From contig JAEXCS010000047.1 of the NCBI GenBank assembly GCA_023402075.1, positions 1 to 60,292 of the forward strand: DNA of 60,292 nucleotides. Reading direction: 5' to 3'. This DNA is from Bacillota bacterium (lineage in GTDB: Bacteria; Bacillota; Clostridia; Oscillospirales; Oscillospiraceae). Numbering within the stretch: the stretch's first letter is position 1; every line of letters starts with the position of its first letter. Position numbers and translations under genes: made by a program. The notes beneath the pieces were generated by a model that saw only the letters and a list, made by a program, of their open reading frames with translations, did not search any database and was not told the origin of the DNA. Shown one piece after another: positions 53,233 through 60,292 of this stretch.

Positions 53233-54669
53233 TCACCTAACGTATTTGGCAATTTTACGCACAGCGGTGGCCTGGGAAATCCCCAGCCGTTTCGCCACGC
53301 CCACGGTGGTACCCATCAGCCCATAAGCTTCCCGTACAATCTGACTCTCATAAGCATCCAACCGTTCTTGCAGCGTTGCGGAAGAATTGGCCCTCCCATC
53401 CTCCGCTGGAGCGGTTTCGGCGGCAAATTCGGCGGGCAGCGCAGACACGTCGATCACCGGGTCCTGTACTGTAATCGCCAGACGCTCCATCAGGTTCTCC
53501 AACTGGCGCACGTTTCCGGGCCATGGATACATTTCCAGAAAGTTTAAAAAACGGGGGCTGAAGGTCAGCTCCTTACTGTACTCGCGGTTAAACCGGCTGA
53601 GAAACTGATAGGCCATGGGCAGCACGTCATCCTTCCGCTCCCGCAGGGGTGGAATCTGCATCCGAATTACGTTGAGCCGATAAAACAGGTCCGAGCGAAA
53701 CAGTCCGTCCGCCACGTCCTTCTCCAGATTCCGGTTGGTTGCCACAATCAGCCGAAAATCCAGCAAGATTTTTCGATTACCGGAAACGCGCTCAATGGTC
53801 TTATCCTGAATCAATTGCAGCAGCTTGGACTGCAAGGCCGTTGGCAGCTCCCCAATTTCGTCAAGAAACAGCGTTCCATGGTTTGCCAGCTCAATTTTAC
53901 CGATTTTCCCCCCCGAGGACGCACCGGTAAACGCGCCCTTTTCATAGCCAAACAGCTCTGACTCAATGAGGTTTTCATGCAGCACCGCGCAGTTGACCTC
54001 GATAAACGGGCCTGTGGAAAAATCACTCATTTTATGAATCATTTTTGCGATGGCGCTTTTGCCAACGCCCGTCTCTCCCGTAATCAAAATGTTGGCCCGG
54101 GTGTTGGCGGTGTTTTGCATCAGGATGAGGAGCTTTTGCATCGCGGGGCTTTTAAACAGCAGGTCGGCCGCTGCCATGTTCTTTGCCCGCAGGTCCGCCA
54201 GCTCCTGAGAATATTGCTGCACAGACTCCTGAAGCCGCTGATAATTGCGCTGGATGGTGTTGATCTGCTCCATGGACAGCGTGTTGAAGCAGGCCGCATA
54301 TTTAAGGTTGCCCTGATTGTCAAACAGAGGAATTCCCACTGTCAGCACATTCTTATTGATATGGTTGACGGTCTGCACCGTCATGATTTTCCGCTTTTCG
54401 CGAATAATCTGCGCGGTAATGCAGGGCTGGAAGGTTCCGTCCCGCTCCAAATCAAACACCGATTTCCCTACGATGGAGCCGGGCGCAAATCCAAAATTCT
54501 TCTCGTAGGACTTACTTACCCGCAAAATAGTCCCATCCGCAGCGGAGAGCATCATGTCGTCCGCGGAAACCAAATTGTTTTCCGGATTGATTATTTCAAA
54601 AAGCCCTTTTAAGTTAATGTCCTGTTCGGCCAGGAAATCTTGTATGTCCATTCCCTGGTACCCACTCAT
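53233..54669 (-). CDS. Sigma-54-dependent enhancer-binding protein with PAS domain
   Basis: A 478-residue activator. The N-terminal PAS domain (about 35-140, with ADGTILRVSKSYEKNFGF) is followed by a short coiled linker, the AAA+ domain with Walker A GETGVGKS, the GAFTGA loop that contacts sigma-54 (EKGAFTGAS), and Walker B GTLFLDEIGELP, then the C-terminal HTH TTVGVAKRLGISQATAVRKIAKYV of the TyrR/Fis type. It is divergent from the crt operon, which has a perfect sigma-54 promoter, so it most likely activates it. The signal is probably a small carboxylate or CoA ester sensed by PAS. The ATG at 54669 has GAGGAG ten bases upstream. Confidence 0.93.
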   Translation of the reverse strand: MSGYQGMDIQDFLAEQDINLKGLFEIINPENNLVSADDMMLSAADGTILRVSKSYEKNFGFAPGSIVGKSVFDLERDGTFQPCITAQIIREKRKIMTVQTVNHINKNVLTVGIPLFDNQGNLKYAACFNTLSMEQINTIQRNYQRLQESVQQYSQELADLRAKNMAAADLLFKSPAMQKLLILMQNTANTRANILITGETGVGKSAIAKMIHKMSDFSTGPFIEVNCAVLHENLIESELFGYEKGAFTGASSGGKIGKIELANHGTLFLDEIGELPTALQSKLLQLIQDKTIERVSGNRKILLDFRLIVATNRNLEKDVADGLFRSDLFYRLNVIRMQIPPLRERKDDVLPMAYQFLSRFNREYSKELTFSPRFLNFLEMYPWPGNVRQLENLMERLAITVQDPVIDVSALPAEFAAETAPAEDGRANSSATLQERLDAYESQIVREAYGLMGTTVGVAKRLGISQATAVRKIAKYVR

Positions 54670-54702
54670 ATCGATCAAGCTCCTCTCAGTCCTCCTATGC
54701 TT

Positions 54703-54747
54703 TTTCTATTCACTTATGATTGTAACATATTCAAAAATGAATAGAAA
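54703..54747. promoter_or_regulatory. Inverted repeat across the regulator's own promoter
   Basis: TTTCTATTCA (54703-54712) and TGAATAGAAA (54738-54747) form a perfect 10-bp inverted repeat. Between them lies a minus-strand extended -10 (TGTTACAAT; hexamer 54719-54724), so it may be an autoregulatory site, or an upstream activator site about 245 bp from the sigma-54 promoter. Confidence 0.5.
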
Positions 54748-54990
54748 GAGCAAGAAGCAGCTTTTTAACGTTTACATTGCCAAATTTGTTTCCTCCATTT
54801 TGTACAAATCCACAAATTCTCTTTAAGTTATTTTCTTTTAACTTTATTCGGTTTTGAATTGCTACTTTCTCACTTTGCAAAAGTTGCTGTAAATTTAACT
54901 AATATTGTCAGATTTTGTTGCATATACGACCAATTTTGACCATATACTTTGTGAATCCTTTTTAAACTTTCGTAATTTCCATTGCTTTTC

Positions 54991-55006
54991 TGGCACGTAA
55001 TTTGCT
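54991..55006 (+). promoter_or_regulatory. Sigma-54 (-24/-12) promoter of the crt-abfD operon
   Basis: TGGCACG-N4-TTGCT matches the sigma-54 consensus TGGCAC-N5-TTGC at every fixed base. It is 58 bp before the crt start and faces away from the enhancer-binding-protein gene. The AT-rich stretch 54748-54990 could bend for activator looping. Confidence 0.93.
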
Positions 55007-55063
55007 AGAATATAAAGCAGAAGACTTGGTTTAATCAAAGCGCATTGAAAAGGAGGGTTTTAA

Positions 55064-55840
55064 TTGTACGCTACTATTCATTATGAAGTGAAAGACGGTA
55101 TCGGAATTGCCACCATCAACCGACCCGAAGCTTTGAACGCCCTGAATTCCACGGTGATCGAGGAGCTTTCGGAACTGGTGAACGAAATAGAGAACGACAA
55201 AGCGCTGCGGGCGCTCGTCATCACCGGAGAGGGCCGCTCCTTTGTGGCCGGGGCCGACATTGCCGAGCAGTGTCCTTTGGATCTGGCCGGAGGTCGGGCA
55301 TGGGGCCGCAGGGGTTCCGCTCTGTTCCGCAAAATCGAGCTGTTGGAGATTCCCACCATTGCCGCGGTAAACGGCTTTGCTCTGGGCGGCGGCTGCGAGC
55401 TGGCTATGTCCTGCGACATCATTCTGGCCTCTGAAAAGGCAAAATTTGGCCAACCCGAGGTGGGTCTGGGCATTACTCCGGGATTCTCCGGCACCCAGCG
55501 TCTGCCGCGCCGCATCGGCGCAGCAAGAGCCAAGGAGCTGATTTTCTCCGGCAAGATGATTAAAGCCGACGAGGCAAAAGAAATGGGCCTTGTCAACGCT
55601 GTCCACGCACCCGAGGCGCTGATGGACGCCGCCATGGAGATGGCGCAGTCCTTTGCGAAAAACGCACCCATTGCCGTCAAATACTCCAAGGCCTGCATTG
55701 ACCGGGGACTTCAGATGGATTTGGACAGCGGTATCGCCATGGAGAACGAGCTGTTTGCCATGTGCTTCGGCACGGAAGACCAGAAAGAAGGCATGACCGC
55801 TTTCCTGGAGAAGCGCCCCGCACAGTTTAAAAATAAGTAA
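55064..55840 (+). CDS. crt: Enoyl-CoA hydratase (crotonase)
   Basis: A 258-residue crotonase. The oxyanion loop RSFVAGADIAEQ and the catalytic glutamates Glu112 (GGGCELAMSCD) and Glu132 (FGQPEVGLG) are both present, so true hydratase activity is expected. It interconverts crotonyl-CoA and 3-hydroxybutyryl-CoA. The start is TTG, preceded by AGGAGGG seven bases upstream. It is the first gene of the sigma-54 operon, where it would link the 4-hydroxybutyrate branch with the classical butyrate pathway. Confidence 0.93.
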   Translation: MYATIHYEVKDGIGIATINRPEALNALNSTVIEELSELVNEIENDKALRALVITGEGRSFVAGADIAEQCPLDLAGGRAWGRRGSALFRKIELLEIPTIAAVNGFALGGGCELAMSCDIILASEKAKFGQPEVGLGITPGFSGTQRLPRRIGAARAKELIFSGKMIKADEAKEMGLVNAVHAPEALMDAAMEMAQSFAKNAPIAVKYSKACIDRGLQMDLDSGIAMENELFAMCFGTEDQKEGMTAFLEKRPAQFKNK

Positions 55841-55886
55841 GCTGCAACCTGCGTAATTTTTTGACAAATACGAGGGGTACACTGCT

Positions 55887-57443
55887 ATGAAAAAAGTCAG
55901 GGTTCTCACCGCTGCTCAGGCGGCCGAGCTGGTCCGCGACGGGGACACCATCGCCACCGGAGGCTTTGTCAGCTGCGCCTGCCCCGAGGCGCTTTCCAAA
56001 GCGCTGGAGCAGCGGTTTCTGGAAACGGGCCATCCCCGGGACTTGACGCTGTTTTTCGCGGCCGGACAGGGCCATCGGGATGGCACCGGCGGCGACCACT
56101 ACGGTCACGAGGGCATGGTGCGCCGGGTGATCGGCGGCCACTGGGACCGTGCGCCAAGGCTTGGCGATCTCGCGCTTGCAAACAAGATTGAGGCGTATAA
56201 CCTGCCTCAGGGCGTGATTTCCCACATGTACCGCGACATTGCAGGTCATAACATCGGCACGATTACCACCGTGGGGCTTTACACCTTTGCCGACCCCCGC
56301 AACGGCGGCGGCAAGCTGAACGAGCACACCAAGGAGGATTTGGTCAAGCTCATTGAGATTGAGGGGCAGGAGCGTTTGCTTTATAAGTCCTTTCCCATCA
56401 ACGTGGTTTTTCTGCGGGCAAGCTATGCCGATGAATTTGGCAACTGTACCGTCCACCGGGAAATCGGCCCCATCGACGTGACCGCTATGGCGCAGGCCTG
56501 CAAAAACTCCGGCGGCAGAGTCATCGTGCAGGTTGAAAAGGTGGTGCAGGGCGGCTCTTTGGACCCGAAACTTGTGGCCATCCCCGGTATCTACGTGGAC
56601 TCCATCGTGGTAGGCTCCGTTCAGGACAACGAGCAGTGCCTTGGCATGCCCTATGACGGGGCGCTCACCGGTGAGTTCCGCATTCCCGTGGACGCTATCC
56701 CCTCTATTCCCCTGGACTCCAAAAAAATCATCGCCCGCCGGGCGGCCATGGAGCTGCCGCAGGACGCGGTGGTGAACCTTGGCACCGGTGCGCCGGAGAA
56801 AATTGCAAACGTGGCAGCGGAGGAGGGCATTTCCGACCAGTTGACACTGACGGTGGAGGCCGGCTCCATTGCGGGCATTCCCTGCGGAGGAACCCAGTTT
56901 GGCGCAGCGGCAAACTCCATGGCGATTCTGCCCCATAACGTGCAGTTTGACTTTTATCACGGCGGCGGACTGGACGTGGCCTTTCTGGGCCTTGCCGAGA
57001 CAGCGCCCAGCGGCGATCTGAACGTCTCCAAGTTTGGCTCCCGTCTGGCCGGGGCCGGTGGCTTTATTGATATCACGCAAAACGCCAAAAAAGTTGTCTT
57101 CTGCGGCACATTTACTGCCAAGGGCCTTGAAACTGACTGCCGGGACGGCAGGCTGGTGATTGCCCGCGACGGTGCAAAAAAGAAATTTGTCAAAGAAGTA
57201 GAACATATTACCTTTTCGGGTAAATACGCCCTCAAGACGGGTCAGCCGGTCTTGTATATCACCGAGCGCGCCGTGTTTGAGCTGCGCCCGGAGGGCGTCA
57301 CCCTCATTGAGATTGCTCCGGGCGTGGATTTGCAAACGCAGGTCCTTGACCAGATGGAGTTTATTCCCAAGATCGCGGGGGACCTGAAGCTTATGGACGA
57401 GCGCATTTTCCGCGAGGAATTGATGGGGCTTGTCAACAAGTAA
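55887..57443 (+). CDS. Class I acyl-CoA:carboxylate CoA-transferase (Pct/YdiF-like)
   Basis: A 518-residue single-chain CoA-transferase of the propionate/acetate CoA-transferase type, with fused alpha and beta halves. The N-terminal half has DGDTIATGGFVSCACPEAL and LTLFFAAGQG; the catalytic glutamate is Glu324 in LTVEAGSIAGIPCGG, followed by the glycine loop. It would activate 4-hydroxybutyrate with CoA from acetyl-CoA or butyryl-CoA, feeding AbfD next in the operon. 46 bp after crt. Confidence 0.92.
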   Translation: MKKVRVLTAAQAAELVRDGDTIATGGFVSCACPEALSKALEQRFLETGHPRDLTLFFAAGQGHRDGTGGDHYGHEGMVRRVIGGHWDRAPRLGDLALANKIEAYNLPQGVISHMYRDIAGHNIGTITTVGLYTFADPRNGGGKLNEHTKEDLVKLIEIEGQERLLYKSFPINVVFLRASYADEFGNCTVHREIGPIDVTAMAQACKNSGGRVIVQVEKVVQGGSLDPKLVAIPGIYVDSIVVGSVQDNEQCLGMPYDGALTGEFRIPVDAIPSIPLDSKKIIARRAAMELPQDAVVNLGTGAPEKIANVAAEEGISDQLTLTVEAGSIAGIPCGGTQFGAAANSMAILPHNVQFDFYHGGGLDVAFLGLAETAPSGDLNVSKFGSRLAGAGGFIDITQNAKKVVFCGTFTAKGLETDCRDGRLVIARDGAKKKFVKEVEHITFSGKYALKTGQPVLYITERAVFELRPEGVTLIEIAPGVDLQTQVLDQMEFIPKIAGDLKLMDERIFREELMGLVNK

Positions 57444-57510
57444 TCCCTGTTCTTCATTGTCAAAGGTGAAGAACGTTTTATAACCGACTTATTACAGGAG
57501 GAATAAAAAA

Positions 57511-58989
57511 ATGGCACTCAAAACAGGAAAAGAATACGTGGAAAGTCTGCGCCAACTGAAAACCCGTGTGTACATGTTTGGTGAGAAGATTGAAAACTGG
57601 GTGGATCACCCCATGATTCGCCCCAGCATTAACTGCGTAGCCATGACATACAGTCTGGCCCACGACCCCCGCTACACCGACCTGATGACGGTCAAATCCA
57701 GCCTGACGGGCAACACAATCAACCGCTTCACCCATCTTCACCAGTCCACCGAAGATTTGCTGAACAAGGTGAAAATGCAGCGCCTGCTGGGTCAGAAGAC
57801 CGCAAGCTGCTTCCAGCGCTGCGTGGGTATGGACGCGTTCAACGCCGTGTTCTCCACCACCTTTGAAATTGACGAGGCCCACGGCACCTCCTACCATGAG
57901 AACTTCAAGAAGTTCCTCACCATGGTGCAGGACAACGACCTGACCGTGGACGGCGCCATGACCGACCCCAAGGGCGACCGGTCCAAGGCCCCCCACCAGC
58001 AGGCTGACCCGGATATGTACCTCCACGTGGTGGAGCGCCGGGACGACGGCATTGTGGTCTGCGGCGCCAAGGTCCATCAGACCGGCTCTGTCAACTCCCA
58101 CTGGCACATCTTCATGCCCACCATCGCCATGGGCCCCGACGACAAGGACTGGGCCGTGAGCTTCGCCTGCCCCACCGACGTGGAAGGCATGTACATGATT
58201 TATGGCCGTCAGTCCTGCGACACCCGCAAGATGGAAAAGGACGCGGACGTGGATCTGGGCAATGCCCGCTTCGGCGGTCAGGAAGCTCTGGTGGTTCTGG
58301 ACCATGTGTTCATCCCCAATGAGTATCTCTTCCTCAACGGTGAGCACGAGTTTGCCGGCATGATGGTAGAGCGCTTTGCCGGTTATCATCGCCAGAGCTA
58401 CGGCGGCTGCAAGGTCGGCGTGGGCGACGTGGTCATCGGCGCGGCGGCACTGGCTGCGGAGTACAACGGCGTGGAGAAGGCCAGCGCGGTGAAGGATAAG
58501 CTCATCGAGATGACTCACCTCAACGAAACCCTGTATTCCTGCGGTATTGCCTGCTCCTGCGAGGGCTGCCCCACTAAGGCGGGCAACTACCAGATCGACC
58601 TTTTGCTTGCCAACGTCTGCAAGCAGAACATCACCCGCTTCCCCTATGAGATCGTGCGTCTGGCGGAGGATATTGCCGGCGGCGCTATGGTCACCCTGCC
58701 CTCCGAGACGGACTTCAAGTCCGACACCGTGGTTGGGAACAATGGCGAAACCATCGGCGAAATCTGCCATAAGTTCTTTGCCACCAAGGAAGGCGTATCT
58801 TCCGAGGACCGGGCCCGCGTGTTCCGGTTCCTGGAAAACATCTGCCTGGGCTCCGCCGCTGTGGGTTACCGCACGGAATCCATGCACGGTGCAGGTTCTC
58901 CCCAGGCCCAGCGCGTCATGATTGCTCGTCAGGGCAACATTGAGGCAAAAAAAGAGCTGGCTAAATACATTGCCGGTATTCAGGACTAA
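57511..58989 (+). CDS. abfD: 4-hydroxybutyryl-CoA dehydratase / vinylacetyl-CoA delta-isomerase
   Basis: A 492-residue FAD and [4Fe-4S] radical dehydratase that converts 4-hydroxybutyryl-CoA to crotonyl-CoA. All four cluster ligands are in place, each one residue later than in the Clostridium aminobutyricum enzyme: Cys100 and Cys104 (TASCFQRCVG), His293 and Cys300 (GYHRQSYGGCKVG). ALLVVLDHV-type and GVEKASAVKDKL stretches belong to the acyl-CoA dehydrogenase-like fold. The AGGAGG site precedes the ATG. Genes for making 4-hydroxybutyrate (from GABA or succinate) are not in the window. Confidence 0.96.
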   Translation: MALKTGKEYVESLRQLKTRVYMFGEKIENWVDHPMIRPSINCVAMTYSLAHDPRYTDLMTVKSSLTGNTINRFTHLHQSTEDLLNKVKMQRLLGQKTASCFQRCVGMDAFNAVFSTTFEIDEAHGTSYHENFKKFLTMVQDNDLTVDGAMTDPKGDRSKAPHQQADPDMYLHVVERRDDGIVVCGAKVHQTGSVNSHWHIFMPTIAMGPDDKDWAVSFACPTDVEGMYMIYGRQSCDTRKMEKDADVDLGNARFGGQEALVVLDHVFIPNEYLFLNGEHEFAGMMVERFAGYHRQSYGGCKVGVGDVVIGAAALAAEYNGVEKASAVKDKLIEMTHLNETLYSCGIACSCEGCPTKAGNYQIDLLLANVCKQNITRFPYEIVRLAEDIAGGAMVTLPSETDFKSDTVVGNNGETIGEICHKFFATKEGVSSEDRARVFRFLENICLGSAAVGYRTESMHGAGSPQAQRVMIARQGNIEAKKELAKYIAGIQD

Positions 58990-59014
58990 AAATTTTAGAG
59001 CATAGGAGACTGAC

Positions 59015-60151
59015 ATGGATTTTGAATTGACACGAGAGCAGGAGCTCATCCGGAGAATGACCCGCGAGTTCACCGAGAATGAGATTAAGCCCATTGCGGC
59101 CGAAACCGACCGCACCTGCAAGTATCCCAAGGAAACCATTGACCAGCTGTTCCGTTACGGCGTCATGGGCATGAGCGTGCCCAAGGAGTACGGCGGAGCG
59201 GGTGCGGACGACCTGTCCGCCGCCATCGCCGTGGAGGAAATCTCCAAGGTCTGCGCATCCACCGGCGACATTGTGGCAACCCACAACGGCCTGTGCTGCG
59301 GCCCCATTATCCAGAACGGCACCGAGGAGCAGAAGCAGAAGTATCTGCGTATGCTCACCACCGGCGGCAAGCTGGGCGCCTTCTGCCTCACCGAGCCTGA
59401 CGCAGGCTCCGACGCTTCCAAGGGCACCACTGTTGCCGTGCTGGAAGACGACCACTATGTCATCAACGGCTCCAAGATCTTCATCACCAACGGCTATGCC
59501 GCCGAGGTGTTTGTGGTCTTCGCCATGACCGACCCCTCCAAGGGCACCAAGGGCATCTCCGCCTTCATTGTGGAGAACACTTTCCCCGGCTTCTCCGTGG
59601 GCAAGCATGAGGAGAAGATGGGCCTGCACGGCTCCCCCACCGCCGAGATTGTGTTCACCGACTGCATCGTTCCCAAGGAGAACCTGCTGGGCAAAGAGGG
59701 CAAGGGCTTCAAGATCGCCATGCAGACGCTGGACGGCGGCCGTATCGGCATCGCCGCACAGGGCCTGGGTCTTGCGCAGGGCGCGATGGATGAGGCCGTT
59801 GCCTACACCAAGAGCCGCGTCCAGTTCGGCCGTCCCATCTCCAAGTTCCAGAACACGCAGTTCCTGTTCGCTGATATGGCTGTGTCCATTGAGGCGGGCC
59901 GCCTGTTGACCTATCAGGCCGCTATCCGCAAGACCAATGGCCAGTCCTTCACCAAGGAAGCCGCCATGGCCAAGCTGTTTACCTCTGAAGCCGCCATGCA
60001 GATCACCACCAAGTCTCTCCAGATGTTCGGTGGCTACGGCTATACCAAGGACTTCCCCATGGAGCGCATGATGCGTGATGCGAAGATCACCGAGATCTAC
60101 GAGGGTACCTCCGAGATCCAGCGTGTGGTCATTGCCAACCACATTCTGTAA
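59015..60151 (+). CDS. bcd: Short-chain acyl-CoA dehydrogenase (butyryl-CoA dehydrogenase)
   Basis: A 378-residue acyl-CoA dehydrogenase. Signatures GAFCLTEPDAGSDAS (about 126-140) and QMFGGYGYTKDFPMERMMRDAKI are present, and the catalytic base is Glu363 in IYEGTSEIQ, as in Bcd enzymes. It reduces crotonyl-CoA to butyryl-CoA, and with the EtfAB pair (etfB begins 14 bp later) probably bifurcates electrons to ferredoxin. It is 25 bp after abfD. Confidence 0.95.
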   Translation: MDFELTREQELIRRMTREFTENEIKPIAAETDRTCKYPKETIDQLFRYGVMGMSVPKEYGGAGADDLSAAIAVEEISKVCASTGDIVATHNGLCCGPIIQNGTEEQKQKYLRMLTTGGKLGAFCLTEPDAGSDASKGTTVAVLEDDHYVINGSKIFITNGYAAEVFVVFAMTDPSKGTKGISAFIVENTFPGFSVGKHEEKMGLHGSPTAEIVFTDCIVPKENLLGKEGKGFKIAMQTLDGGRIGIAAQGLGLAQGAMDEAVAYTKSRVQFGRPISKFQNTQFLFADMAVSIEAGRLLTYQAAIRKTNGQSFTKEAAMAKLFTSEAAMQITTKSLQMFGGYGYTKDFPMERMMRDAKITEIYEGTSEIQRVVIANHIL

Positions 60152-60165
60152 GGAGGCGCAAATAA

Positions 60166-60292
60166 ATGAAAATCATCGTATGTGTAAAGCAGGTGCCTGA
60201 TACCTCCGGAAAGGTGGCTGTGAATCCCGATGGAACACTGGACCGGGCGTCCATGCAGACCATCACCAACCCCGACGATCTGAACGCCGTTG
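60166..60292 (+). CDS. etfB: Electron-transfer flavoprotein beta subunit (partial, 3' end outside window)
   Basis: The first 42 codons, MKIIVCVKQVPDTSGKVAVN then DGTLDRASMQTITNPDDLNA, match the start of EtfB (typically about 260 residues). AAGGAGG lies just after the bcd stop, 14 bp spacing, so it is in the same operon. It would partner Bcd and an EtfA encoded downstream. Confidence 0.93.
   Translation, partial: MKIIVCVKQVPDTSGKVAVNPDGTLDRASMQTITNPDDLNAV

Overview
The window looks like chromosome of an anaerobic, butyrate-producing Firmicute, most likely a gut Clostridia member near the Oscillospiraceae (inference). Support for this: GC-rich coding sequence with AT-rich spacers, strong AGGAGG-type ribosome sites, frequent TTG/GTG starts, two single-chain pyruvate:ferredoxin oxidoreductases, a 4-hydroxybutyryl-CoA dehydratase/butyryl-CoA dehydrogenase operon, and the Firmicute holB-ricT pairing. 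I see no insertion sequence, integrase, prophage or CRISPR array. The content is metabolic and regulatory.

Layout. 1-167: 3' end of one tRNA and a complete initiator tRNA with terminator. 198-9759: LacI regulator facing a TRAP-TAXI transporter, then a PrpF-type isomerase, CaiB/BaiF CoA-transferase, HMG-CoA-lyase-like enzyme and LeuC/LeuD-type hydratase. I read this as a catabolic route for itaconate/citraconate-type C5 diacids via citramalyl-CoA to acetyl-CoA and pyruvate. 10026-19497: a second LacI regulator, a TctB-TctC-TctA transporter, a duplicated YcxB-like membrane protein, a two-subunit UxaA-type dehydratase, a Gfo/Idh/MocA oxidoreductase and an aldo/keto reductase; the substrate is unknown. 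19642-20955: a divergent cis-prenyltransferase and a ferritin-like protein. 21107-24224: mtnK-mtnA-class II aldolase, the gene set of the DHAP shunt for methylthioribose/5-deoxyribose salvage.

24258-35140 is one regulatory neighbourhood. nifJ-fabZ diverges from iclR-SDR, followed by a gntP-dehydratase-aldolase operon for sugar acids. A three-half-site palindrome (CGGAA-N5-TTCCG-N5-CGGAA, read with transcription) lies about 50 bp downstream of the predicted -10 of both the nifJ and gntP promoters. This predicts that one IclR protein couples sugar-acid cleavage (which yields pyruvate) to pyruvate oxidation.

35376-49048 is mostly housekeeping: holB, ricT, a HAD phosphatase, a GntR-ABC module, a small exporter, a TraB/ChaN-like lipoprotein, guanine deaminase with a purine riboswitch in its leader, a ZIP metal transporter, cinA, thiI and a ComM-type ATPase. 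49299-53190 is a second, monocistronic PFOR with a near-consensus promoter. 53233-60292 is a sigma-54 enhancer-binding protein facing a perfect -24/-12 promoter and the crt-CoA transferase-abfD-bcd-etfB operon (4-hydroxybutyrate/crotonyl-CoA to butyryl-CoA), which runs off the window.
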